A stretch of 64,000 nucleotides of DNA from Fuscibacter oryzae (GCF_016765795.1 NZ_JAESVP010000001.1:62001-126000), one strand, 5' to 3'; shown: positions 42,385 to 51,506, numbered from the stretch's first letter. Notes: generated by a model from the letters alone, not told the origin. Numbers and translations are program-made.

Positions 42385-43131
42385 ATGTCGCATCACGATA
42401 TAGAGCTTCTCTCGCATGATTGCGGCGATTGCCCCATCAGACACCGAGCCGTCTGTGCCCGCTGCGATTCGGATGAGCTTTCCCGGCTGGAACAGATCAA
42501 ATACTATCGCAGCTTTCAGGTCGGCCAGACCGTGGTCTGGTCGGGCGACCGGATGGATTTCGTGGCCTCGGTCGTCTCGGGCATCGCCACTCTGACCCAG
42601 ACCATGGAAGACGGGCGTCGCCAGATGGTGGGTCTGTTGCTGCCATCGGATTTCGTCGGCCGCCCCGGTCGCTCAATCGCCGCCTATGACGTAACCGCCA
42701 CCACCGATCTGGTGATGTGCTGTTTTCGCAAGAAACCGTTCGAAGACCTGATTGCCCGCACCCCCCATGTCGCCCAGCGCCTGCTGGAGATGACCCTGGA
42801 CGAACTGGACGCCGCTCGCGAATGGATGCTGCTTTTGGGCCGCAAGACGGCACGCGAAAAGATTGCCTCGCTGCTGGCCATCATCGCGCGGCGTGATGCC
42901 AGCCTCAAGCTGCGCACCGCCAAGGGCGCGCTGGCCTTTGATCTGCCGCTGACCCGCGAAGAGATGGCCGATTATCTTGGCCTGACGCTGGAAACCGTCA
43001 GCCGCCAGATGTCGGCGCTGAAACGGGACGGAATGATCCAGTTGGAGGGCAAGCGCCACGTCATCATCCCCGATTTCGATGCGTTGACCGAACTGACCGG
43101 TGATGACAGCGACGGCGGTTTCCTGGTCTGA
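42385..43131 (+). CDS. fnrL: Anaerobic regulator FnrL (Crp/Fnr family)
   Basis: An oxygen-sensing activator of anaerobic and photosynthetic genes. The 248-residue protein has N-terminal cysteines 13, 16, 24 and 27 (CGDCPIRHRAVCARC) plus Cys112/113 (LVMCCFRKK), which together can hold a [4Fe-4S] cluster. A cNMP-like beta-roll and dimer helix precede the helix-turn-helix LTREEMADYLGLTLETVSRQ, with the FNR recognition signature E-x-V-SR. ATG at 42385 has GGGGCAGC upstream. It is divergent from hemN, sharing an FNR box, as expected for FnrL of Rhodobacteraceae. Confidence 0.94.
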   Translation: MSHHDIELLSHDCGDCPIRHRAVCARCDSDELSRLEQIKYYRSFQVGQTVVWSGDRMDFVASVVSGIATLTQTMEDGRRQMVGLLLPSDFVGRPGRSIAAYDVTATTDLVMCCFRKKPFEDLIARTPHVAQRLLEMTLDELDAAREWMLLLGRKTAREKIASLLAIIARRDASLKLRTAKGALAFDLPLTREEMADYLGLTLETVSRQMSALKRDGMIQLEGKRHVIIPDFDALTELTGDDSDGGFLV

Positions 43132-43199
43132 CCCCCTTCCCCCTACGCCTGTCCCGTGCCAGCTTGGCCATGCCAGTTTAGCTGGGCAGGAGACGTTGA

Positions 43200-44033
43200 A
43201 TGAACCAGTTCTTCACCACACCAGACGGCACCCGGCTGGCCTATCTTGACCAGAGTCAGGGCACGCCCGTGCTATGCCTGACCGGGCTGACCCGCAACAT
43301 GGCCGATTTCGACTATCTCGCCCCGCACCTGCCCGGTATCCGCCTGATCCGCATGGATTATCGAGGCCGGGGTGAAAGCGACTGGACCGGAGCCGCCACC
43401 TATACCGTTCCGCAAGAGGGGCAGGATGCACTGGCGCTGCTGGATCATCTGGGGGTGGACAAGGCCGCGATCATCGGCACCTCTCGCGGGGGGATGATCG
43501 GTATGGGGTTGGCCGCCATGGCGCGGGGGCGAGTGCTTGGCCTCTGCCTCAATGATGTCGGGCCAGAGTTGCACCGCCGCGGACTGGAGCGGATTTTCGA
43601 CTATGTCGGTCGCAATCCGGCGGCGAAAACCCACGCCGAACTGGCCGCCCGCCTGCCGCGCAACATGCCGGGTTTCGCCAATGTGCCCGACAGCCGCTGG
43701 CTTGAAGAGGCGCGCCACCATTACCACGAAACGCCAGATGGCCTGCGCATCAAATACGATCCGGCCCTGCGCGACAGCTTTCTGGCCGCGTTTCGGGCCG
43801 ATCTGCCCGACCTCTGGCCCCTGTTCGATGCCTGCGCTGGCCTGCCGCTGGCCGTGATCCGGGGTATGAACTCTGACCTTTTGTCCGAGGCGACCGTCTT
43901 TGAAATGCACCGCCGCCGCCCAGACCTGATCGTGGCCACCGTGCCCGACCGCGCCCATGTGCCCTTTCTGGATGAGCCAGAAAGCCTTGATGCCATTGTA
44001 CAATTCCTGAAGGCAGTCGCATGGCCAGCCTAA
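43200..44033 (+). CDS. Alpha/beta hydrolase
   Basis: A 277-residue alpha/beta hydrolase fold enzyme. The nucleophile elbow is GTSRGG (Ser95), the oxyanion region is CLTGLTRNMADFDYL, the catalytic acid probably lies near GMNSDLL, and the His is in PDRAHVPFLDEPE. ATG at 43200 follows AGGAGACGTTGA. It begins a tight operon: its end overlaps the next (dehydratase-like) gene by 13 bp. Substrate unknown; esterase or lactonase activity is plausible given the pcaD-like gene two places downstream. Confidence 0.85.
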   Translation: MNQFFTTPDGTRLAYLDQSQGTPVLCLTGLTRNMADFDYLAPHLPGIRLIRMDYRGRGESDWTGAATYTVPQEGQDALALLDHLGVDKAAIIGTSRGGMIGMGLAAMARGRVLGLCLNDVGPELHRRGLERIFDYVGRNPAAKTHAELAARLPRNMPGFANVPDSRWLEEARHHYHETPDGLRIKYDPALRDSFLAAFRADLPDLWPLFDACAGLPLAVIRGMNSDLLSEATVFEMHRRRPDLIVATVPDRAHVPFLDEPESLDAIVQFLKAVAWPA

Positions 44034-44983
44034 ACCTGATCAACGCCGCCGCCGCCCGCCTTGCCGGGCACAGCCGCCGCACGCCGTTGCTGAATGCCCC
44101 CTTGCTGGACCGGGTCGCAGGCCGCCGGGTGTTCGTAAAGGCCGAATGCCTGCAATGGACCGGCAGCTTCAAGTTTCGCGGCGGCTGGTCCGCCGTCTCG
44201 GCCCTGACGCCCGATCAGCGCGCGCGCGGCGTGATCGCCTTTTCCTCGGGCAACCATGCGCAGGGCGTGGCCCTTGCCGCCGCCCGCCATGGTGCGCCCT
44301 GCACCATCCTGATGCCTGCCGATGCGCCCGGCGTAAAGATCGACAACACCCGCGCCTATGGCGCCACCGTCGTCCTTTATGACCGCGCGCGCCAAGACCG
44401 TGACGCCCTTGGCGCGGCCCTTGCGGCGAATCACGGCCTGACACTGATCCGCCCCTATGACGATCCGCAGGTCATTGCCGGGCAGGCCAGCGTCGGGCTG
44501 GAGATCGCCGAACAGGCGACCGAAGCGGGCGTCACCACCGCCGATGTCCTCACCTGTTGCGGCGGCGGCGGGCTGACCGCTGGCATCGCCCTTGCGCTGG
44601 CAGCCCACGCCCCCGGCCTGCGCGTGCGCCCCGCCGAACCCGAAGGCTTTGACGATACCGCCCGGTCACTGGCGACGGGCACGCGGCAACGGAATGCCAC
44701 CCTGTCCGGTTCGATCTGCGACGCCATCGTCACGCCCACGCCGGGCGATCTGACCTTCCCTATCCTGCAACGCCTGTGCGGGCCGGGGCTGGTGGTTACC
44801 GAAGATCAGGTCTTGCGCGCCATGGCCCTTGCCTTTGCCCATCTGCGCATCGTGGTGGAACCCGGCGGCGCCGTGGCCCTTGCCGCCGCCCTCTTTTCGT
44901 CTGATCTGCCCGAAACGGTGATTTGCACCGCCTCGGGAGGCAATGTCGATCCGGGCATCTTTGCCCGCGCGCTGGCGGCGTAA
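44021..44983 (+). CDS. Threonine/serine dehydratase-like PLP enzyme
   Basis: A 320-residue fold-type II PLP enzyme. The Schiff-base Lys51 is in WTGSFKFRGGW and the phosphate-binding loop is CCGGGGLTAG (about 180). The substrate loop reads FSSGNHAQGVALAA (family SSGNHGQ). The length fits the short catabolic or biodegradative type (serine/threonine ammonia-lyase, serine racemase or threo-3-hydroxyaspartate dehydratase), with no C-terminal ACT domain. It overlaps the preceding hydrolase by 13 bp and ends one base before pcaD starts, so it is in the same operon. Exact substrate is open. Confidence 0.87.
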   Translation: MASLNLINAAAARLAGHSRRTPLLNAPLLDRVAGRRVFVKAECLQWTGSFKFRGGWSAVSALTPDQRARGVIAFSSGNHAQGVALAAARHGAPCTILMPADAPGVKIDNTRAYGATVVLYDRARQDRDALGAALAANHGLTLIRPYDDPQVIAGQASVGLEIAEQATEAGVTTADVLTCCGGGGLTAGIALALAAHAPGLRVRPAEPEGFDDTARSLATGTRQRNATLSGSICDAIVTPTPGDLTFPILQRLCGPGLVVTEDQVLRAMALAFAHLRIVVEPGGAVALAAALFSSDLPETVICTASGGNVDPGIFARALAA

Positions 44984-44984
44984 C

Positions 44985-45767
44985 ATGTTGGTCTGGCTAA
45001 ATGATCTGCGCCTGAACGCCACGGTCAGCGGGCCCGCTGACGGCCCGCCTCTTGTGCTGATCCACGCCCTTGGTACCGACCATACGCTTTGGGACGGGCT
45101 GGTCGCCGCCCTGCCCCGCCACCGCATCCTGCGGTTTGATCTGCGCGGCCATGGCCTGTCAGACGTGCCGCCCGCGCCCTATTCGATGGGCGCCCTGATC
45201 CGCGACACCGAACGCCTGATGGAGCATTTCGCGATGAAAGAGGCCGTGGTTCTGGGCCTTTCGATCGGCGGGATGATCGCACAGGGCCTTGCGGTCAAAC
45301 GGCTTGATCTGGTGCGCGGCCTGATCCTGTCGAACACCGCCGCCCGCATCGGCATCGCCGCGCAATGGCAGGCCCGGATCGACACGGCCCGCAAAAGCGG
45401 CCTTGCCGCGCTGGCCGATGGCAATATGGAGCGCTGGTTTGGTCGGGGCTGGCAGGCCAACCCCGCCACGCCGGCCATCCGCACCCTATTCCAGTCCACC
45501 CCACTTGAGGGCTGGTGCGGTTGTGCCGCTGCCATCGCCGGCACCGATTTTTATGAAACCACCGCCACCCTGCGCCTGCCGCTTATGGCCATCGCCGGGA
45601 CCAATGACGGCTCCACCCCGCCAGACCTTGTGCGCGAAACCGCCGAACTGGTGCCGGGCCACCAGTTTCGCCTGATCCGCGGCGCGGGCCACCTGCCGAT
45701 GACCGAACAGCCCGATGCCTATGCGCAGGCGGTCACCGAGTTTCTGTTCGCCATCGGCCATGGCTGA
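44985..45767 (+). CDS. pcaD: 3-oxoadipate enol-lactonase-like hydrolase
   Basis: A 260-residue alpha/beta hydrolase resembling PcaD, which opens beta-ketoadipate enol-lactone in protocatechuate/catechol breakdown. Motifs are LVLIHALGTDHTLWDGL, RFDLRGHGLSD, nucleophile elbow GLSIGG (Ser93), acid in AGTNDGSTPP and His in GAGHLPMTEQP. ATG at 44985 comes right after the dehydratase stop; the longer frame from 44943 overlaps it. No other pca genes are in the window, so its lactone substrate here may differ from the classical one. It overlaps the next gene by 8 bp. Confidence 0.8.
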   Translation: MLVWLNDLRLNATVSGPADGPPLVLIHALGTDHTLWDGLVAALPRHRILRFDLRGHGLSDVPPAPYSMGALIRDTERLMEHFAMKEAVVLGLSIGGMIAQGLAVKRLDLVRGLILSNTAARIGIAAQWQARIDTARKSGLAALADGNMERWFGRGWQANPATPAIRTLFQSTPLEGWCGCAAAIAGTDFYETTATLRLPLMAIAGTNDGSTPPDLVRETAELVPGHQFRLIRGAGHLPMTEQPDAYAQAVTEFLFAIGHG

Positions 45768-46422
45768 CCTGCTGCTGGTTCACGGCGCGGGCTTGGGTGC
45801 CTGGATCTGGGACGATGTCCTGCCCCACCTGCCCGCCGCCCACGCCATCGACCTGCCGGGCCGGAGTGGCAGCCCCACAACGCTGAGGGATCAGGCACAG
45901 GCGATCCTTGATCACATCAGCCTCCCAACCGTGCTGGTCGGCCATTCCGCAAGCGGCTTCGCCATCACCGCCGCCGCCCTTCTCGCCCCCGAAAAGGTGG
46001 CGGGCCTGATCTACCTTTGCGCCTTCATCCCCCAACCCGGCCAATCCATCGCCCAGTTGCGCCGCGCCTGCCCCGGCGCGGGCCTGACCGGCAGCTACTC
46101 GGTCGTCTCCGACCGTCTCAGCTTCACCTTCAAGCCCGACCGCGCCCGCGACATTTTTTTCCACGACTGCACCGACGCCTCGGCACGTCTCTGCGCCGAA
46201 CCCGTCGCACCGCAGGAAACCGCCCTGCCCGCGCGCCCAGCCTGCCCAAGCGCCGCAATCTTCTGCGAGGCCGACCGCGCCATTCCCATCGCTTGCCAGC
46301 AACACATGGCCCAAGGCATCCCGCTGACCGCCACCCTGCCCTGCGGCCACTCCCCTTTCCTCGCCATGCCCGCGCGCCTTGCCACCACCATCCGCGATCT
46401 AAGCGACAATTTTCGTCGCTGA
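45760..46422 (+). CDS. Alpha/beta hydrolase (salicylate esterase/EstC-like)
   Basis: A 220-residue compact alpha/beta hydrolase. It has an HGAGLGAWIWDDV oxyanion loop, elbow GHSASG (Ser63), a Tyr/Leu-rich strand LIYLCAFIPQPGQS, acid Asp in CEADRAIPI and His in PCGHSPFLAMP. It resembles the plant methyl-salicylate esterase/hydroxynitrile lyase group. ATG at 45760 lies inside the end of pcaD (8-bp overlap). It is the third alpha/beta hydrolase in the operon. Cysteine content is high (6-7), unusual for the fold; reason unknown. Confidence 0.82.
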   Translation: MADLLLVHGAGLGAWIWDDVLPHLPAAHAIDLPGRSGSPTTLRDQAQAILDHISLPTVLVGHSASGFAITAAALLAPEKVAGLIYLCAFIPQPGQSIAQLRRACPGAGLTGSYSVVSDRLSFTFKPDRARDIFFHDCTDASARLCAEPVAPQETALPARPACPSAAIFCEADRAIPIACQQHMAQGIPLTATLPCGHSPFLAMPARLATTIRDLSDNFRR

Positions 46423-46479
46423 CAGGCCAGCCCATTCTGCCCGGCCCGCCCAAACTTCCGTCAAAGCGGAGGTATTTCC

Positions 46480-47718
46480 ATGAAACTGCAAGACCTCGAA
46501 ATCTTCATCGTCGCCCCCCCGGCCCCCGGCTGGGGCGGCCGCTACTGGATCTTCCCAAAGATCACCACCGATACCGGCATCGTCGGTTACGGCGAATGCT
46601 ATGCCTCGACCGTCGGCCCAAAGGCGATGCGCGCGGTGATCGAGGATGTCTTCGAACGCCACATGCAAGGCGAAAACCCCGAGAACTTGGAGCTGATGTT
46701 CCGCCGCGTTTACTCCAGCGGCTTCACCCAGCGCCCCGACCCCACGGTGATGGGCGCCTTTGCGGGCCTTGAAATCGCCTGCTGGGATATCTTGGGCAAA
46801 GCGCGCAACCGGCCCGTCTGGGCGCTGTTGGGCGGCAAGATGAATGAACGGGTGCGCAGCTATACCTACCTTTACCCCCGCCCTGACCAAGACGCCGCCG
46901 AATTCTGGGTCAACCCCGACTGGCAGGCGGAAGAGGCCGCGCGCTGCGTGGCCGAGGGTTTCACAGCCGTCAAATTCGACCCCGCCGGCCCCTACACCAT
47001 CCGCGGCGGCCATAACCCCGCGATGAGCGACATCTCCCGGTCAGTCGCGTTCTGCAAGGCGATCCGCGAAGCGGTGGGCGACCGTGCCGACCTGCTGTTC
47101 GGCACCCATGGCCAGTTCTCCACCCCCGGCGCGATCAGGCTGGGGCGCGAATTGGAACCCTATAATCCCCTTTGGTACGAAGAGCCGATCCCGCCCGACA
47201 ATCTCTTGGAATTCGCCGAGGTCGCGCGGCAGGTCCGCATCCCACTGGCCACCGGCGAGCGGCTGACCACCAAGACCGAATTCGGCATGCTGCTGCGCGC
47301 AGGCGGCGTGAAAATCCTGCAACCCGCACTGGGCCGTCTGGGCGGTATTCTAGAGGCGAAGAAGCTCTCGGCCATCGCCGAGATTTTCAACGCCGAAATG
47401 GCCCCCCACCTTTATGCCGGGCCGGTGGAATGGGCGGCCAATGTCCACCTCTCGGTCTCGATCCCCAACCTGCTGATCGCCGAAACCATTCAAAAGGGTG
47501 GCGATTTCCACCTGAAACTGATCAAGAACACCCTGAAATGGGAGGACGGCTATATCCTCGCCCCCGATGCGCCCGGCCTTGGCATTGATTTCGACGAAGA
47601 CCTCGCCCGCGCGCACCCCTATACCGGCAACTGCCTGCATTTGCAGATGCAAGAGGCGCCTTGCGACTATCGCCACGGCAACCGGTTCGAAGGCGGCGCA
47701 CCCGCGCCCAGTGTCTGA
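46480..47718 (+). CDS. Mandelate racemase/muconate lactonizing-family protein (enolase superfamily)
   Basis: A 412-residue enolase-superfamily protein with an N-terminal capping domain and a barrel. Recognisable barrel elements are GFTAVKFDPAGPY (Lys of strand 2), WYEEPIPPDN (metal Glu), ATGERLTTKTEF (metal Glu) and MAPHLYAGPVEW (general-base His). The first metal-ligand Asp (family DxHx) reads GTHGQ, and the His-Asp dyad Asp (family QPD) is Ala in QPALGRLGG. It is therefore an atypical subgroup, perhaps a dehydratase with altered chemistry. ATG at 46480 has GCGGAGG 8 bp upstream. It follows the hydrolase operon by 57 bp. Confidence 0.85.
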   Translation: MKLQDLEIFIVAPPAPGWGGRYWIFPKITTDTGIVGYGECYASTVGPKAMRAVIEDVFERHMQGENPENLELMFRRVYSSGFTQRPDPTVMGAFAGLEIACWDILGKARNRPVWALLGGKMNERVRSYTYLYPRPDQDAAEFWVNPDWQAEEAARCVAEGFTAVKFDPAGPYTIRGGHNPAMSDISRSVAFCKAIREAVGDRADLLFGTHGQFSTPGAIRLGRELEPYNPLWYEEPIPPDNLLEFAEVARQVRIPLATGERLTTKTEFGMLLRAGGVKILQPALGRLGGILEAKKLSAIAEIFNAEMAPHLYAGPVEWAANVHLSVSIPNLLIAETIQKGGDFHLKLIKNTLKWEDGYILAPDAPGLGIDFDEDLARAHPYTGNCLHLQMQEAPCDYRHGNRFEGGAPAPSV

Positions 47719-47726
47719 CCATAGAG

Positions 47727-47780
47727 GCGGGGGCGCTTCGCCCCCCGCACCCCCCGAGGATATTTAGAGAAGGGGAAGGC
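47727..47780 (+). repeat. Hairpin-AT-purine module, copy A
   Basis: A GC hairpin (47727-47747, arms GCGGGGG/CCCCCGC) is followed by CCCCCGA, then GGATATTTAGAG and a purine-rich tail AAGGGGAAGG. It lies directly downstream of the enolase-family gene in its own orientation, so it may act as its terminator. The tail pairs perfectly with copy B. Confidence 0.75.
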
Positions 47781-47800
47781 CAAAAGACGCGGCTCTTTCT

Positions 47801-47852
47801 CTTCCCCTTCTCTAAATATCCCACGGGGGTCCGGGGGTGTGAAACCCCCGGC
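47801..47852 (-). repeat. Hairpin-AT-purine module, copy B
   Basis: This is a minus-strand copy downstream of lysK in lysK's orientation. It has hairpin arms CCGGGGG/CCCCCGG (47831-47851), then CCCCCGTGG, GATATTTAGAG and AAGGGGAAG. With copy A it makes a perfect 21-bp inverted repeat (47758-47778 and 47801-47821) between two convergent genes. Confidence 0.75.
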
Positions 47853-47861
47853 TTCGCCCGG

Positions 47862-49442
47862 TCAGCCGACGAGTTCGCCCGCCAGCGCCCGGTCGATCAG
47901 CGCCACGGTTTCCGGCACGCCATAGAGGGCGACAAAGCCACCAAAGCGCGGGCCTTCGGATGCGCCCAGTAGCACCTCGTACAGCGCCTTGAACCAGTCG
48001 CGCAACGGGTCAAAGGCGTGGTCTTTGCCAACAGCATAGCAGATGTTCTGCAACTCTTCGTCGCTGTGGCTGCCTTCATGGGCCAGAAGGCGGGCGCGCA
48101 GGTCAAGTATCGCCGCGCGCTCCATGTCCGTCGGCAGGCGGAAGCTGCGGCTGGGGGCGATCTTGTCGGCGTAATAGCGCACGGCATAGCCCGCTGCCGC
48201 ATCAAGGTCAGGGTTGGTCTCGGGGCTGGCCTCTGGCGCATAGCGCTTGATAAAGCCCCAGAGCCCCGCCGCATCCTTGGCCCCGGCAACCGAGGCGAGG
48301 TTCAAAAGCATGGCGAAAGACACCACCATATGGCTTTCGGGCGGCTTGCCATTGTGGATATGGAACACCGGGTTGTTCACCTGCTGGTCCGCATCCTGCG
48401 TCGGATAAGCCTTGAGCTGCTGGTGGTATTCATCCACCGCCTTGGGGATCACATCCCACCACAGCCGCTTGGCCGTCTTGGGCTTTTGATACATGAAATA
48501 GGACAGCGATTCCGACGCGGCATAGGTCAGCCATTCGTCGATCGTCAGGCCGTTGCCCTTGGATTTGGAAATCTTCTGGCCTTCGAAATCCAGAAACAGC
48601 TCGTAGGTGAAATGGTTCGGCTTCTTGCCGCCCAGCACCTCGCAGATGCCGTCATAGATCGGGGTGTTGGTCGAATGGTCCTTGCCATACATCTCGAAAT
48701 CGACATCCAGCGCGGCCCAGCGGGCGCCGAAATCGGGCTTCCATTGCAGCTTTACGTTGCCGCCGGTGACCGGCAGCGTCCATTCGCGGCCATCCTCGTC
48801 GTCAAAGGTGATGGTGCCGTCCTTGGCATTCACCTCTTTCATCGGCACATAAAGCACTCGCCCCGTTTCGGGGTGGATCGGCAGGAAGCAGGAATAGGTC
48901 TGCTGGCGTTCCTCTCGCAAGGAAGCCAGCATGATCGCCATGATCGCGTCATAGCGTTCGGCGGCCAGCCGCAAGGTGTCGTCGAACCGGCCCGATTTGT
49001 AGAACTCGGTCGCCGAATAGAACTCATACTCGAACCCGAAGGTATCAAGGAACCGGCGCAGCATGGCATTGTTGTGGTCGCCGAAGCTGGCGTATTCGCC
49101 ATAGGGGTCAGGCACCGAGGTCAGCGGTTTTTGCATGTGCTGGCGCAGCATCTCTTGCTGGGGCACATTTTCCGGCACCTTGCGCATGCCGTCCACATCA
49201 TCGGAAAAACAGATCAGCCGGGTCGGGATGTCGGAAATCACCTCGAACGCGCGGCGGATCATCGTGGTGCGCGCCACCTCTCCGAAGGTGCCGATATGCG
49301 GCAGGCCCGAGGGGCCATAGCCGGTTTCAAACAGCACATAGCCCTTTTCCGGTGCCTTTTTCTCATACCGTTTGAGCAGCGCGCGCGCCTCTTCAAAGGG
49401 CCAGGCCTTCGATTTCATTGCCGCATCGCGCAGGGTGGTCAT
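47862..49442 (-). CDS. lysK: Lysyl-tRNA synthetase, class I
   Basis: This enzyme charges tRNA-Lys. The 526-residue class I enzyme (archaeal-like form found in alphaproteobacteria) shows the HIGH-type motif [22 protein letters not shown] as KMSKS, and class I LysRS-specific [12 protein letters not shown] and [17 protein letters not shown] at 49442 has AAGGA 8 bp upstream; the in-frame TTG at 49448 is less likely. It is convergent with the enolase-family gene and divergent from the TerB-like gene. Confidence 0.95.
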   Translation of the reverse strand: MTTLRDAAMKSKAWPFEEARALLKRYEKKAPEKGYVLFETGYGPSGLPHIGTFGEVARTTMIRRAFEVISDIPTRLICFSDDVDGMRKVPENVPQQEMLRQHMQKPLTSVPDPYGEYASFGDHNNAMLRRFLDTFGFEYEFYSATEFYKSGRFDDTLRLAAERYDAIMAIMLASLREERQQTYSCFLPIHPETGRVLYVPMKEVNAKDGTITFDDEDGREWTLPVTGGNVKLQWKPDFGARWAALDVDFEMYGKDHSTNTPIYDGICEVLGGKKPNHFTYELFLDFEGQKISKSKGNGLTIDEWLTYAASESLSYFMYQKPKTAKRLWWDVIPKAVDEYHQQLKAYPTQDADQQVNNPVFHIHNGKPPESHMVVSFAMLLNLASVAGAKDAAGLWGFIKRYAPEASPETNPDLDAAAGYAVRYYADKIAPSRSFRLPTDMERAAILDLRARLLAHEGSHSDEELQNICYAVGKDHAFDPLRDWFKALYEVLLGASEGPRFGGFVALYGVPETVALIDRALAGELVG

Positions 49443-49550
49443 CGCCAAATCCTTAAACCCCCCGGGTGGCCCCGTGCCGCCCGGACCATGGTCCTCTATT
49501 GCCCCCCCGGCGGGGCGTCAATAATCTGCCGTCCGAAGCAGGAGGAATAG

Positions 49551-49967
49551 ATGCCCGATACCCCCCCGATGTCGCCCCAGGATGCGCTGATTGCCGTAAT
49601 GGTGGCCTGCTCGGCCTCGGATCAGAACATGCGCACCGCCGAGCTGGTGGCGATCACACGCATGATCAACCATATGCCGGTTTTTGCCGATTATGACGCC
49701 GACCGCCTTCGCCGGATCAGCCAGATCGTCTTTGACCTGTTCGAAGAGGAGGATGGCCTAGATGCCCTGTTCGGCCTGATCCGAGAGGCGCTGCCAGAAC
49801 GCCTTTATGAAACCGCCTATGCACTGGCCTGCGACGTTGTCACCGCCGATGGCCTGCATAACCAGACCGAACTGCGCATGCTGGAAGAGGTGCGGGATGA
49901 ATTGCACATTGACCGGTTGCACGCCGCTGCCATCGAATGGGGCGCGCGGGTACGGCATATGCGGTGA
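49551..49967 (+). CDS. TerB-family (tellurite-resistance-like) protein
   Basis: A 138-residue all-helical TerB-domain protein. Characteristic acidic and small residues appear in DALIAVMVACSASDQNMRTAELVAI and ALACDVVTADGLHNQTELRML, the two repeated halves that bind metal in TerB. No other ter genes are nearby, so it is the stand-alone type. ATG at 49551 follows GCAGGAGGAATAG. Function is unknown in this context; tellurite resistance should not be assumed. Confidence 0.82.
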   Translation: MPDTPPMSPQDALIAVMVACSASDQNMRTAELVAITRMINHMPVFADYDADRLRRISQIVFDLFEEEDGLDALFGLIREALPERLYETAYALACDVVTADGLHNQTELRMLEEVRDELHIDRLHAAAIEWGARVRHMR

Positions 49968-50003
49968 CAGTGGCCGCCACGCTAGGGGGGCGCTGGCAAA
50001 GCC

Positions 50004-51506
50004 CTAGGCGCAGTAGCTTTCCGCCCAGCGCCGCACCAGTTGCGCCTGCAAGCGCCGCGCGCGTTTCAGCCAGGCCTTGCCGCCCGGCGGCTCTTCGCGG
50101 TCGGCCATCGGCAGGGCGGCGCGGCGGTCTATGTCCGATGAAAAGATCGCAAAGGCCAGTTCGCGGCCCGCTGGCGGCTGGATGAACCCGGCAAGGCCAG
50201 AGGTAAAGTTCAGCGTGCCGGTTTTCGCCCGCACGCGGACCTTGCTGTCCTTCATCGCCTTGCCCTTGTCATCCGTCAGGCCAAATTCGCGCAGGATGCC
50301 CGGCAGATGCGCCCCGCCCGGCCGCCCCCGCCCCGCCACCAGCGCCCGCGCCATACCCAAGGCGGTGACGCGCGATTGCGACCCAAGGCCGGAATGGTCA
50401 ACGAAATCACCCGGATGGCCCAGATTGGCGCGCGCCCAATCGGTCATCACCTGCCCCGACACGGCCAGACTGGCCGCCTCGCTGGCACCCAGGCCCACGG
50501 CCTCGGCGGTGATGTTGGTGGACCAGCGCAGCATGCCGCGCAGCACCACGGCCAAAGGCTCGCTGTCCTTGCGGGCCAGTTCCGTTCCTGCGGGCAGCGC
50601 CGCCACAATCTCGGGCGGGGGCAGCGTGATGCCTTGCATCGCGCAAAGGCCGCGGAACGCCTCGGCCACATAGGGCCCGGCGCGGCGCACCGGCAGCCAG
50701 CGGCTGCCATCGGCGCCAAGCGCCTCTCGCGCCACCGTCCAATCCTCGGTCGATTGGCCAAGGCGATAGGTGAACAAGGGCGCCTCGCGGTTTTCCACCG
50801 CCATCCGCGTCAGGTCGATCTGCGGCGCAAAGCGTTCGCCCCGCGCATCCATCGACAGATTATAGCCGCTGCCCGCCCGCTTCCATTCAAAGTAAACCCG
50901 GCCAAAGTTCAGGATCAGCCCAGAAAGGCCCGGATCATAGCCGACATGATCGGGCTGGTCCGCCGCGATCCGCTCGATCCTTGGCAATGCGCCGTCCCAG
51001 GCCAGATAGCGCCCGGTCAGCCCTCGCACGCCGCGCGCCTTTAACCGCGCCGCCATATCGCCCAGATCATCGGTGCCCAGCGTCGGATCCCCCCCGCCCA
51101 CCAGCACCAGATCGCCCTGCACCACGCCCTTGACCACCGGACCCGTGGCAAGCACGGTGGTTGAAAACCGATGATCCGGGCCCAGTTTTTCCAGCGCGAA
51201 CAGCGATGTGATGGTTTTGGCCACACTTGCAGGCGGCAGCGCGGTTTCGGGGCTATGCACTTCCAGCACCTCTCCCGTGCGGGCATCGAGTACCACGACA
51301 GATGTTGCCCCGCCCAGATCGGCCGCCCCCACCAGATCGGCAAGCCCGGCCTGCGGCACTGCCGCCACCGGGGTTGCCGCCTGACCATGCGTCAAGGATC
51401 GCGACAGGGGCCGCTGCGAGGTGCGGGGGGCCTCGGCTAACAGCGGCGTGGCCACGCTGGCCAAAAGCGCGGCCAGCAGGCCACGGCGAGTCAGGTCATG
51501 GGTCAC
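50004..51506 (-). CDS. dacB: D-alanyl-D-alanine carboxypeptidase/endopeptidase (PBP4)
   Basis: This periplasmic class C penicillin-binding protein trims peptidoglycan cross-links. The 500-residue enzyme has all three active-site motifs: SVAK (Ser94-Lys97), STN (in LRWSTNITAEAVG) and KTG (in VRAKTGTLN). A twin-Arg N-terminus, THDLTRRGLLAALLASVATP, suggests Tat or Sec export with cleavage near LLAEA. The start is GTG at 51506 with GGAGGT 6 bp upstream; the longer frame has no ribosome site. The mass between SxxK and SxN is the large PBP4 insertion. It lies downstream of nadD in the same direction. Confidence 0.93.
   Translation of the reverse strand: MTHDLTRRGLLAALLASVATPLLAEAPRTSQRPLSRSLTHGQAATPVAAVPQAGLADLVGAADLGGATSVVVLDARTGEVLEVHSPETALPPASVAKTITSLFALEKLGPDHRFSTTVLATGPVVKGVVQGDLVLVGGGDPTLGTDDLGDMAARLKARGVRGLTGRYLAWDGALPRIERIAADQPDHVGYDPGLSGLILNFGRVYFEWKRAGSGYNLSMDARGERFAPQIDLTRMAVENREAPLFTYRLGQSTEDWTVAREALGADGSRWLPVRRAGPYVAEAFRGLCAMQGITLPPPEIVAALPAGTELARKDSEPLAVVLRGMLRWSTNITAEAVGLGASEAASLAVSGQVMTDWARANLGHPGDFVDHSGLGSQSRVTALGMARALVAGRGRPGGAHLPGILREFGLTDDKGKAMKDSKVRVRAKTGTLNFTSGLAGFIQPPAGRELAFAIFSSDIDRRAALPMADREEPPGGKAWLKRARRLQAQLVRRWAESYCA

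Noticed and set aside
49551-49967. Calling this a tellurite-resistance determinant
   Set aside because: Only a stand-alone TerB domain is present; none of terA, C, D, E or Z is nearby, and isolated TerB domains are common without that phenotype.
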